From: Flavobacterium dauae
Lineage (GTDB): Bacteria > Bacteroidota > Bacteroidia > Flavobacteriales > Flavobacteriaceae
DNA length: 64,000 nt
Assembly: GCF_004151275.2 (NCBI RefSeq)
Contig: NZ_CP130821.1
Span: forward strand, 62,001 to 126,000
Reading direction: 5' to 3'
Below are positions 9,742 to 17,311 of this stretch, in pieces (position 1 is the stretch's first letter; every line of letters begins with the position of its first letter). A program made the position numbers and the translations under genes. The notes below the pieces were generated by a model. The model had not been told where the DNA came from, ran no database searches, and was given only the letters and a program-made list of their open reading frames with translations.

Positions 9742-10302
9742 ATGAAAAAATTAGTATTGGCTGTTTGTGTATTGGGAGGTGCATTAAATGTACAGGCACA
9801 GGCTTTAAACGAAGTTGAATTGAACATTTTTAATACGATTGTAAACCAGTCGGTTGAAATTGGTTACGAGCATTTTATAGATCAAGACCAATCTGTTGGG
9901 GTAGATTTGTTAATTAACGATCGTTTTTCGTACTACGGGCAAAACAAAAAAGAAGGAAAATTCAAGCAGTTCAACACCAATGCCATTGCGGTAAACTATA
10001 GTTTTTATTTTGGTGGTAAAGAAGGTGAACATGCATCGGGCTTTTATGCACAACCATTTTTAAAATACCGTTTTGGTGATTACGAACACGATGTAGAAAT
10101 CGCTAAAAGCGTTTACCAAAGACAAAAAGTAGATATGAATGCATTTATTCTTGGAGTAGGAGCAGGTTACAAATTAGTTAAAAACGACGCTTTTACCATT
10201 TCGCCTTTTGTTAATATAGCTAGAAACTTTAGTGATGATGTGATTGATGAATTCTCGGGTATTGAATTAAATGCAGGTATCAATATTGGGTATCGTTTTT
10301 AA
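9742..10302 (+). CDS. small outer-membrane beta-barrel protein
   Basis: The 186-residue protein has a Sec signal peptide MKKLVLAVCVLGGALNVQAQA with an AQA cleavage site. Alternating-hydrophobicity strands follow (VELNIFNTIV, SVEIGYEHFI, NAIAVNYSFYFGG, FYAQPFLKYRFGDY, ISPFVNIARNF), closing with GINIGYRF, an Aromatic-terminal barrel signature. This suggests an 8-stranded DUF3575/OmpW-like barrel. I prefer the third in-frame ATG (9742) because MKK then starts a canonical signal peptide; ATGs at 9733 and 9736 are possible. It has its own promoter and a strong terminator. Its function is unknown. Confidence 0.75.
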   Translation: MKKLVLAVCVLGGALNVQAQALNEVELNIFNTIVNQSVEIGYEHFIDQDQSVGVDLLINDRFSYYGQNKKEGKFKQFNTNAIAVNYSFYFGGKEGEHASGFYAQPFLKYRFGDYEHDVEIAKSVYQRQKVDMNAFILGVGAGYKLVKNDAFTISPFVNIARNFSDDVIDEFSGIELNAGINIGYRF

Positions 10303-10327
10303 TTAGATTTTTAAAGGTTAATTTCAT

Positions 10328-10400
10328 CGCTTCGAGTAGCGGAACGGGGTGAAGCGTATCGAGAAGTTGAATTGAGTTCTCGACAAGCTCGAACTGACGA
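10328..10400. repeat. dispersed intergenic repeat with a CTCGACAAGCTCGAACTGAC core
   Basis: The stretch CTTCGAGTAGCGGAACGGGG ... TATCGAGAAG ... TTCTCGACAAGCTCGAACTG is GC-richer than its surroundings. It resembles the short repeats scattered through many Flavobacterium intergenic regions. It contains arms that can pair (CTTCGAG/CTCGA-type). I see one copy in this window; the family assignment rests on general knowledge of these genomes. Confidence 0.5.
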
Positions 10401-10421
10401 AGATTAGATAATATACAAAGT

Positions 10422-10457
10422 AAAAAAAAGCTGTTTCAATTTGAAACAGCTTTTTTT
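10422..10457. terminator. bidirectional terminator
   Basis: AAGCTGTTTCAA (10428-10439) and TTGAAACAGCTT (10441-10452) form a perfect stem with a single-base loop, flanked by an A run and a T run. It serves the barrel gene on plus and probably the M13 peptidase gene on minus. Confidence 0.85.
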
Positions 10458-10475
10458 GGTTAAAACTCTATGTTT

Positions 10476-10508
10476 AACTCTGCCAAAGTTTTAAACTTTG
10501 GCAGAGTT
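10476..10508. repeat. 33-base perfect palindrome
   Basis: Arm AACTCTGCCAAAGTTT (10476-10491) is followed by one T and then its exact complement AAACTTTGGCAGAGTT (10493-10508). It lies 27 bases after the M13 peptidase stop. The right arm recurs exactly at 12677-12692, on the other side of the same gene, without its partner arm. Confidence 0.85.
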
Positions 10509-10535
10509 TTTTAAATGTTCTATTTTAGTGAATAC

Positions 10536-12587
10536 TTACCATATTTTAACTCGGTTTTCCGGTTTAATGTACAACTTGTTTTCTGGTGTAACATTAAAAG
10601 CTTTGTACCAAGCGTCTAAATTTTGTAAAGGCACATACGAACGGTAAATTCCCGGAGCGTGTGGATCGGTTTTAACCTGATTTTTCACGTATTCATCACG
10701 CGATTTTGTTCTCCATACGGTTGCCCACGAAATAAAGAAACGTTGTTCCGGAGTATATCCATCGATTTTTTCTTGCGGATGATTTTTTAAGAAAATTTGT
10801 AAACCATCGTAAGCAGCAGTAATTCCGCCTAAATCGCCAATGTTTTCACCTAATGTAAAATCACCATCAACGTAAATACCGGTAAAAGGTTGTAAGGCAC
10901 TGTATTGTGCGGCTAAACTTTTTCCTAATTTGGTAAACTGTGCTAAATCGGCAGGTTGCCACCAATCTACTAAATTACCATCGGCATTGTATCGTGCACC
11001 CTGATCGTCAAAGCCATGAGAAATTTCGTGTCCAATAACAGCTCCAATTCCACCATAATTCACAGCCTCATCAGCTTTGTAATCATAAAAAGGCGGTTGT
11101 AAGATAGCTGCCGGGAAAACAATTTCGTTATAAGCCGGGTTGTAATATGCGTTTACCATTTGCGGTGGCATACCCCATTTTGTTTTATCAACCGGTTTAC
11201 CGTAATCATCAAAATTCTTTTGAATACTCCATGCGGTTACCGCTTTCATGTTATCGTAATATGTACCGTTTTCTGCCGGACTTTTGATGGTTAATTTTGA
11301 ATAATCTTCCCATTTATCAGGATAACCAATTTTAATGGTCAGTTTTGATAGTTTATTTAACGCACCCTTACGTGTGGCAGGAGCCATCCACGGAAGATTC
11401 TTGATACGGTTTTCATAAGCTTTTACAATGTTTCCGATCATTTCCTGAGCTTTAGCTTTAGCTTCGGCAGGAAATTTCTTTTCAACATATAATTTACCTA
11501 AAGCTTCACCTAATGATCCGTTTACAATGTCAACACCTCGCTCTTCGATTGGTTTTTGTTTTTGGGCACCTGACAGCACTTTGCTAAAAAACTCCCAATT
11601 TGCTTTTTCTAATTCTGGTGATAAAACCGATGCTGATCCATTGATTAAATTCCAGGTTAAATAAGCTTTTAAATCTTCAATTGGTGTAGTGGTAAGCAAC
11701 TTGTTTAAGTTTTCCATTGCTTTTGGCTGCGACACAACAACCGAATCGATATTTTTTAATCCGGTTTTGTTGAAGTAAGCCGTCCAGTCGATATTTGAAA
11801 CAGTATTTTGCAATTGACTAACCGGCATTGGGTTATATGTTTTACGATCGTCACGCAATTCTACACGTGTTAGTTCTGCCTCAGAAATTTTAGTTTCAAA
11901 AGCCAAAATCTTTGCTGCTTTTGCCTTAGCATCGGTTTCGTTATTACCTACTGCTTTAAGCATACGGGCAACGTGTTTTTCGTATTTGTTACGAATTTCG
12001 GTTGTTTCGGCATCTTTCAAAAGGTAATAATCACGTTCGCCTAATCCGGTTGCTGTTCCGTAAATGTAAATTACGTTTTTGTTAGAATCTAACGCATCAG
12101 CACTGATATAAGTGCCAAATAATCCGGTACCGCCTTGCATAATGGTGCTTTGAACCAAATTGTTTACATCGGTAAGGTTTTGAATCGCGTTTATTTTTGC
12201 CAGATCGCTTTCAATAGGTTTAATACCCAATTCTGAACGTTTGATGGTATCTAAATACGTTTTGTAAAGATTTACCGCTTTACCTTCATCTGAATTTGAT
12301 TTTAGGTTTTTGTCCTGAGCGGCTTCTTTTAGCATATTTAACACGTCTAAATCGGTGTTTTTAGCCAATTCGTTAAAACTTCCCCAAGAGGATTTATCGG
12401 CAGGAATTTCGGTATTATCAAACCATTTACCATTTACAAAACGGTAAAAATCATCGCCTGGTTTTACGGTAGTATCCATATACTGTAAGGCGATACCGTG
12501 TGTTTGGTTGTCTGTTTCTGCCTTGTCTTTTTTACAAGACGTTAATGCCAAAACAGTCAACAAACTTAATTGTGTTATTTTTTTCAT
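10536..12587 (-). CDS. M13 family zinc metallopeptidase, lipoprotein form (PepO/neprilysin-like)
   Basis: The 683-residue secreted endopeptidase has a lipoprotein signal with lipobox LTSC (Cys18 from the chosen MKK start). The M13 N-terminal domain begins with PGDDFYRFVNGKWFDNTEIPADK. The catalytic part holds NAYYNPAYNEIVFPAAILQPPFYD, zinc motif HEISH at 520-524, GENIGDLGG with Glu581 as third ligand and Asp585, and a C-terminal CxxW-like region ending ENRVKIW. I prefer the ATG at 12587; the frame extends 3 codons further (MYY). Such enzymes cleave small peptides. It is the paralogue of the gene at 14040-16091, and two small lipoprotein genes lie between them. Confidence 0.93.
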   Translation of the reverse strand: MKKITQLSLLTVLALTSCKKDKAETDNQTHGIALQYMDTTVKPGDDFYRFVNGKWFDNTEIPADKSSWGSFNELAKNTDLDVLNMLKEAAQDKNLKSNSDEGKAVNLYKTYLDTIKRSELGIKPIESDLAKINAIQNLTDVNNLVQSTIMQGGTGLFGTYISADALDSNKNVIYIYGTATGLGERDYYLLKDAETTEIRNKYEKHVARMLKAVGNNETDAKAKAAKILAFETKISEAELTRVELRDDRKTYNPMPVSQLQNTVSNIDWTAYFNKTGLKNIDSVVVSQPKAMENLNKLLTTTPIEDLKAYLTWNLINGSASVLSPELEKANWEFFSKVLSGAQKQKPIEERGVDIVNGSLGEALGKLYVEKKFPAEAKAKAQEMIGNIVKAYENRIKNLPWMAPATRKGALNKLSKLTIKIGYPDKWEDYSKLTIKSPAENGTYYDNMKAVTAWSIQKNFDDYGKPVDKTKWGMPPQMVNAYYNPAYNEIVFPAAILQPPFYDYKADEAVNYGGIGAVIGHEISHGFDDQGARYNADGNLVDWWQPADLAQFTKLGKSLAAQYSALQPFTGIYVDGDFTLGENIGDLGGITAAYDGLQIFLKNHPQEKIDGYTPEQRFFISWATVWRTKSRDEYVKNQVKTDPHAPGIYRSYVPLQNLDAWYKAFNVTPENKLYIKPENRVKIW

Positions 12588-12620
12588 ATAGTACAAAAAG
12601 TTAGTTTGCTAAAATTAGTA

Positions 12621-12651
12621 TAAAAAAACGGCAATTGTTACATTGCCGTTT
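12621..12651 (-). terminator. terminator of the small lipoprotein gene
   Basis: AAACGGCAAT (12626-12635) and ATTGCCGTTT (12642-12651) form a 10-bp stem with a 6-base loop. On the minus strand it is followed by a T run. Confidence 0.75.
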
Positions 12652-12676
12652 ATGTTTTTACGTGATGTTTAATTTT

Positions 12677-12692
12677 AAACTTTGGCAGAGTT
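12677..12692. repeat. solitary half of the 10476-10508 palindrome
   Basis: AAACTTTGGCAGAGTT is identical over 16 bases to the right arm at 10493-10508. Here no partner arm is present. It lies just after the stop of the small lipoprotein gene. Confidence 0.8.
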
Positions 12693-12699
12693 GGTAAAT

Positions 12700-13235
12700 T
12701 TACTCTACGCGTTTGTACCAGGTGCCATCGGCAAACAATATAAATTCGATACCGTTGGTTTTAGAGTATATTAACGTATTATTCGGTACGTTTCCATTCA
12801 TTTTTATTGAATTTTCGAAAACTTCACCATTAAATTCAACTGTACCAAAATTATTTTTTTGAAAAAAAGGAGCGTCAAATGTAATTGGATTGTCCTGCCC
12901 GATATTTTTGGACACAGATAAATCCAAGCGACTGTCATCCCATTTCATTAATGAAACGTAATACGAATTACCATCCATGTCAAATTTTACTTCAGTATTT
13001 TCACCTTCAAAACTTTTACAATTATAATCCGAAATTTCTCTTATTTGAGTGGTTTTATACAAAATCGTTCCACTAAAAACAATTCCTTCATTATTCTTCC
13101 ATTTTATAATATCTTGCTCTTCATAAGGAACAATCATTTTCTCATCATTAGTGAAATAATAAGTTATGGTATCTTTATTAGTACAACAACTACTAATTAA
13201 AGTAATTAATATTAAGAATAAAAAAAAATTTTCAT
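12700..13235 (-). pseudogene. small lipoprotein gene with a frameshift in its signal peptide (immunity-like)
   Basis: An uninterrupted frame of 145 codons runs 13137-12700. Reading further upstream, the sequence encodes a normal lipoprotein leader starting with the ATG at 13235 (MKIF, then a hydrophobic stretch ending ISSCCTNKDTITYYF). This leader is out of frame by one base at a run of nine T directly after ATGAAAA. One extra T would restore a protein of about 178 residues. The last 23 residues (IYSKTNGIEFILF, then DGTWYKRVE) nearly match those of the lipoprotein at 13417-13971, so the two are paralogues. No -7 element is seen in front, and the gene starts 10 bases after the toxin-tail relic. 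The frameshift could be real decay, slippage-based switching, or a homopolymer sequencing error. Confidence 0.65.
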
Positions 13236-13245
13236 GACATTCTAA

Positions 13246-13368
13246 TTAATTCCAATTAGCAAACAGCTCATCTATACTCCCAGATGTTGGATTAGTGTGT
13301 TGGTTTTTAATATTATCACGCCAAGCATTCCAATTGGTTGCTCCATATAACGCTGATTCTTTTTTACT
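13246..13368 (-). pseudogene. 40-codon relic resembling the C-terminal tail of a secreted polymorphic toxin
   Basis: A minus-strand frame without a start codon reads from 13368 to a TAA at 13246. It begins SKKES, continues ALYGATNWNAWRDNIK and closes with SGSIDELFANWN. The composition (Trp-rich, polar, compact, stop directly before an immunity-sized gene) is that of a folded protein's C-terminus and not of random AT-rich DNA. A stop codon and a 33-base palindrome lie immediately upstream, so the 5' part of the gene is gone. The lipoprotein gene starts 10 bases downstream. The toxin-tail reading is an inference; I do not recognise the family. Confidence 0.5.
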
Positions 13369-13372
13369 TTAA

Positions 13373-13405
13373 AACTCTAACAGAGTTCCAAACTCTGTTA
13401 GAGTT
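13373..13405. repeat. 33-base palindrome between the lipoprotein gene and the toxin-tail relic
   Basis: AACTCTAACAGAGTT (13373-13387), loop CCA, AACTCTGTTAGAGTT (13391-13405): perfect 15-bp arms, each arm itself nearly palindromic (AACTCT/AGAGTT). A T run follows on plus. It may act as terminator for the lipoprotein gene at 13417 and it marks the break in the relic. Confidence 0.8.
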
Positions 13406-13416
13406 GTTTTTTTAAT

Positions 13417-13971
13417 TTACTCTACCCGTTTGTACCAAGTACCATCTTCAAATAATATAAATTCTATACCATTGGTTTTGCTGTAGATTATTTTGTTTAC
13501 CAAACCATTGGGTGTTTCATGTTCATTTTTATCTAATACTAAAACATTTTCAAATGTAAACCCATTAATCTGAACTGTTTCTAGCTTACTATTATATATA
13601 TCCGAAATAAAGTCTTGAATAAAGAGAACGCTATTGTCATCATTATTATATAGAGTTATGAATAGTACTGTATTTCTATAAATAATTTTGCCTACATAAG
13701 ATCCAAAAACAAAGTTTTCTTCTCCTTTTTCAGTAGTAATGTAACTACAAACTTCAGGACCTTCTTTTTCTTCATAAATTATAGATTTAGCGCCATCAAA
13801 ATTTGCTTTTACAATAACATTATCTTGATTGTAATATTCAACAATACGTTTATTTGTATTTAAATATTCTTTATTTTGAGTTTTTAATAGATTTCTTCCA
13901 ACCTCTTCTCTTTCACATTTACATGAGTGGATGATAAACAAAGTCAACAGTAAAAATAATAGCTTTTTCAT
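13417..13971 (-). CDS. small lipoprotein, paralogue of the frameshifted one (immunity-like)
   Basis: The 184-residue protein starts MKKLLFLLLTLFIIHSCKCE, a lipoprotein signal with lipobox HSC at Cys17. The body is rich in Ile, Asn and Glu with predicted beta structure. The C-terminus (NGFTFENVLVLDK, IIYSKTNGIEFILFEDGTWY) matches the gene at 12700. It has its own promoter and lies between two M13 peptidase genes. No known domain is recognised. A periplasm-facing immunity protein against a secreted toxin would fit the toxin-tail relic next door, but this is inference. Confidence 0.6.
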   Translation of the reverse strand: MKKLLFLLLTLFIIHSCKCEREEVGRNLLKTQNKEYLNTNKRIVEYYNQDNVIVKANFDGAKSIIYEEKEGPEVCSYITTEKGEENFVFGSYVGKIIYRNTVLFITLYNNDDNSVLFIQDFISDIYNSKLETVQINGFTFENVLVLDKNEHETPNGLVNKIIYSKTNGIEFILFEDGTWYKRVE

Positions 13972-13988
13972 AAAAACGATTTAAGAAT

Positions 13989-13996
13989 CAAATATA
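13989..13996 (-). promoter_or_regulatory. -7 promoter element TATATTTG of the small lipoprotein gene
   Basis: Exact TAnnTTTG on minus, 17 bases upstream of the ATG at 13971, directly after the terminator of the second M13 gene. Confidence 0.6.
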
Positions 13997-14033
13997 TAAA
14001 AAAAGCATTCGGTTATTTATTCGAATGCTTTTT
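13997..14033 (-). terminator. terminator of the second M13 peptidase gene
   Basis: AAAGCATTCG (14002-14011) and CGAATGCTTT (14022-14031) form a stem with a 10-base loop. On minus it is followed by a T run. Confidence 0.75.
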
Positions 14034-14039
14034 AATGTT

Positions 14040-16091
14040 TTACCAAATTTTCACCCTTTTTTCAGGAGCTACATATAATTTATCGCCTGGTTTAATGTCG
14101 AATGCTTTGTACCAAGAATCAACATTTTGTAACGGCACGTACGAACGGTACATTCCCGGAGCATGCGGATCGGTTTTTACTTGATTTTTAATGGCTTCGT
14201 CGCGCATTTTTGTTCTCCAGATGGTTCCCCACGAAATAAAGAAACGTTGTTCAGGCGTGTATCCGTCGATTAATTCGGGACGACCTTTATCTTTTAAATA
14301 CAACTGTAATCCGTCGTACGCAGCGTTCACGCCACCTAAATCGCCAATGTTTTCACCTAACGTAAATTTACCATCAACAAAGGTATTCGGAAGCGGTTCT
14401 AAAGCCGAATATTGATCTGCCAAGGCACCGCCCAATCCTGTGAACTGTTTTAAATCGTCTTCTGTCCACCAGTTCACCAAGTTACCGTCGGCATTGTATC
14501 GCGAACCAGAATCATCGAAACCGTGCGAAATTTCGTGACCAATTACCGCACCAATTCCACCAAAATTCACCGCCATATCGGCTTTATAATCGTAAAAAGG
14601 TGGTTGTAAAATAGCTGCCGGAAACACGATTTCGTTGTTTGTTGGGTTAAAATACGCATTTACCGTTTGCGGCGACATACCCCATTTGGTTTTATCTACC
14701 GGTTTACCATATTCTGCAATGTTTTTTGCAAAACGCCAACGCGCTACGTTTTTCATGTTTTCGTAATACGTTCCGCCGTTTTCCGGTGCTTTAATTTCTA
14801 ATTTAGAATAGTCTTCCCATTTGTCAGGATAACCTATTTTCACGGTTGATTTACGCAATTTTTCAATTGCTCCCTGACGAGTTGCTGGGGTCATCCAAGG
14901 TAAATTGTTGATACGGTTTTCAAACGCCAAGAAAACATAGTCGATCATTTCTTTTGCTTTTGCTTTTGCTTCTGGCGGAAATTTTTTCTCTACATACAAT
15001 TTACCTAAAGCCTCGCCAACCGTTCCGTTCACAACCTGTAACGCACGTTCTTCAATTGGGCGTTGTGCAATGGCTCCGGTTAAGGTTTTGCTGTAAAAAT
15101 CAAAGTTCGCTTCGTCAATTTCTGTAGTTAAAACGCCGGTACTTTTGTTGATCAACGTCCAACGTAAATACGCTTTCAATTCATCGGCACTCGCTGTTTT
15201 AAAAATATTTTCTAATGTTTCCATATATTTTGGCATAGAAACCACCACTTGATCCACATTTTTTAAGCCGGCAGTAGCAAGATAATCAGCCCAATTTACC
15301 GTTGGAGTTAGTTTTTGCAATTCGGCAACCGTCATTGGATTGTACGTTTTTCTACGATCGCGACGCTCTACACGGTCTAAACGTGCTTCTGCCATTTTGG
15401 TTTCTAAAGCAACCACTTGTGCCGCTTGTTTTTTAGCCGAAGTAGCATCAATTCCTAAAAACTGCAACATACGGGCAACGTGTACTTCGTATTTTTGTTT
15501 TTTATCTTGCGAATCGGCATCTTTAGAAACATAATAATCACGGTCTGGCAAACCAATGCTTCCCGGTGAAACGTAAATAGTGTTTTTGTTAGAATCCATT
15601 GCATCGGCACCAACGTACAAACCAAAAAAGCCTAAACTACCTTCGGGCATTTTTTCTTTTAATAACGCAACAACGTCGTTAGCATTTTTAATTTTGTTGA
15701 TTTGATTTAACGTAGATTGAATAGGTTTAATGCCTAATTTGTTGCGGGTATCAAGATCTAAATAAGTTTTAAAAACGTTCACCGCCTTCATTTGATCCGA
15801 TTTTGGATCTAATTTTTTATTGTTAACCGCTTCCTTTAAAATAGTTAATGCATCAATATCGGTATTTTGACGTAGTTCGTCAAAACTTCCCCAACGCGTT
15901 CTATCGGCAGGAATTTCGGTTTTATCAAACCATTCGCCATTTACATATCTAAAGAAATCATCGCCCGGTTTCACGTTTTTATCCATATATTCCAAATTAA
16001 TCCCGTGATTTTCAGCAGAAGGAGATTGTGCCTGAACCGATGTTGCAATCATTAATAAAGTTGCAGGCAAGAACATAAATTTTTTATTCAT
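14040..16091 (-). CDS. M13 family zinc metallopeptidase, soluble secreted form
   Basis: The 683-residue paralogue of the gene at 10536 shares long identical blocks such as IGAVIGHEISHGFDD and GENIGDLGG. It differs in its export signal: MNKKFMFLPATLLMIATSVQAQ with AQA cleavage and no lipobox Cys, so it should be free in the periplasm or secreted. Zinc ligands are HEISH at 519-523 and Glu580, with Asp584. It ends EKRVKIW. The pair arose by tandem duplication, now separated by the small lipoprotein genes, and the different signals suggest different locations. It has a separate promoter and terminator. Confidence 0.93.
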   Translation of the reverse strand: MNKKFMFLPATLLMIATSVQAQSPSAENHGINLEYMDKNVKPGDDFFRYVNGEWFDKTEIPADRTRWGSFDELRQNTDIDALTILKEAVNNKKLDPKSDQMKAVNVFKTYLDLDTRNKLGIKPIQSTLNQINKIKNANDVVALLKEKMPEGSLGFFGLYVGADAMDSNKNTIYVSPGSIGLPDRDYYVSKDADSQDKKQKYEVHVARMLQFLGIDATSAKKQAAQVVALETKMAEARLDRVERRDRRKTYNPMTVAELQKLTPTVNWADYLATAGLKNVDQVVVSMPKYMETLENIFKTASADELKAYLRWTLINKSTGVLTTEIDEANFDFYSKTLTGAIAQRPIEERALQVVNGTVGEALGKLYVEKKFPPEAKAKAKEMIDYVFLAFENRINNLPWMTPATRQGAIEKLRKSTVKIGYPDKWEDYSKLEIKAPENGGTYYENMKNVARWRFAKNIAEYGKPVDKTKWGMSPQTVNAYFNPTNNEIVFPAAILQPPFYDYKADMAVNFGGIGAVIGHEISHGFDDSGSRYNADGNLVNWWTEDDLKQFTGLGGALADQYSALEPLPNTFVDGKFTLGENIGDLGGVNAAYDGLQLYLKDKGRPELIDGYTPEQRFFISWGTIWRTKMRDEAIKNQVKTDPHAPGMYRSYVPLQNVDSWYKAFDIKPGDKLYVAPEKRVKIW

Positions 16092-16130
16092 TTTTCTTAT
16101 TTTAATTAGGTAACTAACTACAAAAATAAA

Positions 16131-16138
16131 AACTATGC
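16131..16138 (-). promoter_or_regulatory. -7 promoter element TATTTTTG of the second M13 gene
   Basis: Exact TAnnTTTG on minus, 39 bases upstream of the ATG at 16091. Confidence 0.5.
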
Positions 16139-16192
16139 AGAATTAAAAGGGTGTTTTACCACTTATTTAACCTTTTTCGGTAAAAGCTTTTG

Positions 16193-16200
16193 TAATTTTG
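16193..16200 (+). promoter_or_regulatory. -7 promoter element TAATTTTG of the SCO gene
   Basis: Exact TAnnTTTG followed by CACAAA, 16 bases before the ATG at 16217. Confidence 0.6.
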
Positions 16201-16216
16201 CACAAAATTTAAAGTA

Positions 16217-16915
16217 ATGAAAGATCTTTTTTATCGTTACCGCTACTTGTTTATAACCATTGGCATATTGTCGGTTATTATTTTATCGCTGTTTTACAAT
16301 GCATTGAAACCCGAAAAACAACTGCCTATTTATACGCCTGCAATGGTAAATGCAGAGCTGGTTGACAGTTTGGTTCAACACAAAAACAATAAAATGGAGC
16401 ACAAAATTGCCGATTTTTCATTCCAAAATCAAAACAACAAAACCATTACCCAAAAAGATTACGAAAACACTATTTACGTTGCCGATTTCTTTTTTACAAC
16501 CTGCCAGACAATCTGCCCCATTATGACCGATAATATGGTGTGGCTGCAAGATAAAATAAAGGATATGCCCAATGTAAAACTGTTGTCGTTTTCGGTTACG
16601 CCTGATATTGATACACCCGAAGTTCTACGAAAATATGCCGATGAAAAAGGAGTGATTGACAGTAAATGGAATATGGTTACCGGCGATAAAAAAGATATTT
16701 ACTATTTGGCTCGACAATCGTTTTTGGCTGTAAAGACTGAAACTACAGGCGAATTGTACGATATGGTTCATACCGAAAATTTTATTCTGGTTGATAAAAA
16801 TGGACGTATTCGCGGATTTTACGACGGAACCAACTTAGATCAAGACAAAGGCGACGATACCAAAAATATGATGCAACTTTTAGAAGACATTAAATGGTTA
16901 AATGAAAAGAATTAA
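16217..16915 (+). CDS. SCO1/SenC family copper chaperone
   Basis: The 232-residue protein has one N-terminal membrane anchor (about residues 9-28) and a thioredoxin-fold SCO domain facing the periplasm. The copper ligands are present: Cys96 and Cys100 in the TTCQTICPIM motif and His185 in DMVHTENF. SCO proteins deliver copper to the CuA centre of cytochrome c oxidase or act as thiol reductases. The gene has its own promoter and stands just before the feo operon; no cytochrome oxidase gene is in the window. Confidence 0.92.
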   Translation: MKDLFYRYRYLFITIGILSVIILSLFYNALKPEKQLPIYTPAMVNAELVDSLVQHKNNKMEHKIADFSFQNQNNKTITQKDYENTIYVADFFFTTCQTICPIMTDNMVWLQDKIKDMPNVKLLSFSVTPDIDTPEVLRKYADEKGVIDSKWNMVTGDKKDIYYLARQSFLAVKTETTGELYDMVHTENFILVDKNGRIRGFYDGTNLDQDKGDDTKNMMQLLEDIKWLNEKN

Positions 16916-16928
16916 TTGTTTATAAATT

Positions 16929-16960
16929 ATACCTCACAGGTTTTAAAACCTGCGAGGTAT
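16929..16960. repeat. 32-base palindrome downstream of the SCO gene
   Basis: ATACCTCACAGGTTTT (16929-16944) and AAAACCTGCGAGGTAT (16945-16960) form a stem with one A/C mismatch. No T run follows, so it is not a classical terminator. It belongs with the other intergenic palindromes (10476, 13373, 54197), each with different arms. Confidence 0.7.
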
Positions 16961-17046
16961 TAAATTCAAAAGTTAAAATATTTATAAATGCAAAGAAATT
17001 GTAAAGGGGATTTTTCTAAATATTGGGATTTCCCTTTTTTAATAAG

Positions 17047-17054
17047 TAGATTTG
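17047..17054 (+). promoter_or_regulatory. -7 promoter element TAGATTTG of the feo operon
   Basis: Exact TAnnTTTG followed by CAATCTAAAA, 29 bases before the feoA ATG. Three TCTAAA half-sites surround it (17015-17020, 17058-17063, 17070-17075). The same half-site makes up the operator at 22174-22191, so metal-dependent control by the same regulator class is possible. Confidence 0.5.
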
Positions 17055-17083
17055 CAATCTAAAATAATTCTAAATAAGAAAAT

Positions 17084-17305
17084 ATGACTCTTGATTTTTT
17101 AAAAAAGAGCCAAAAAGGAACAATCATCGCTATAAATGCAGAAAAAGTCCCTTTAAAATTAATAGAAATGGGCTGCTTACCAGGAAATATTGTCGAGGTT
17201 TTGCAAATTGCACCTTTACAAGATCCAATCTATATAAAAGTAAACGATTCGTTTTTAAGTATTCGTAAAGATCTGGCAAAAGAAATTGAAGTTGAACTGA
17301 TATAA
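17084..17305 (+). CDS. feoA: ferrous iron transport protein A
   Basis: The 73-residue cytoplasmic SH3-like protein matches FeoA: MTLDFLKKSQKGTIIAI, LIEMGCLPGNIVEVLQIAPLQDPIYIKVNDSFLSIRKDLAKEIEV. FeoA assists the FeoB ferrous iron transporter. feoB starts 6 bases downstream, so the two are co-transcribed. A promoter with TCTAAA half-sites lies upstream. Confidence 0.95.
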   Translation: MTLDFLKKSQKGTIIAINAEKVPLKLIEMGCLPGNIVEVLQIAPLQDPIYIKVNDSFLSIRKDLAKEIEVELI

Positions 17306-17311
17306 CATTTA

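Noticed and set aside
16929..16960. Riboswitch or iron-responsive RNA before feoA
   Set aside because: The palindrome lies about 85 bases upstream of the feo -7 element, so it is not in the feo transcript.
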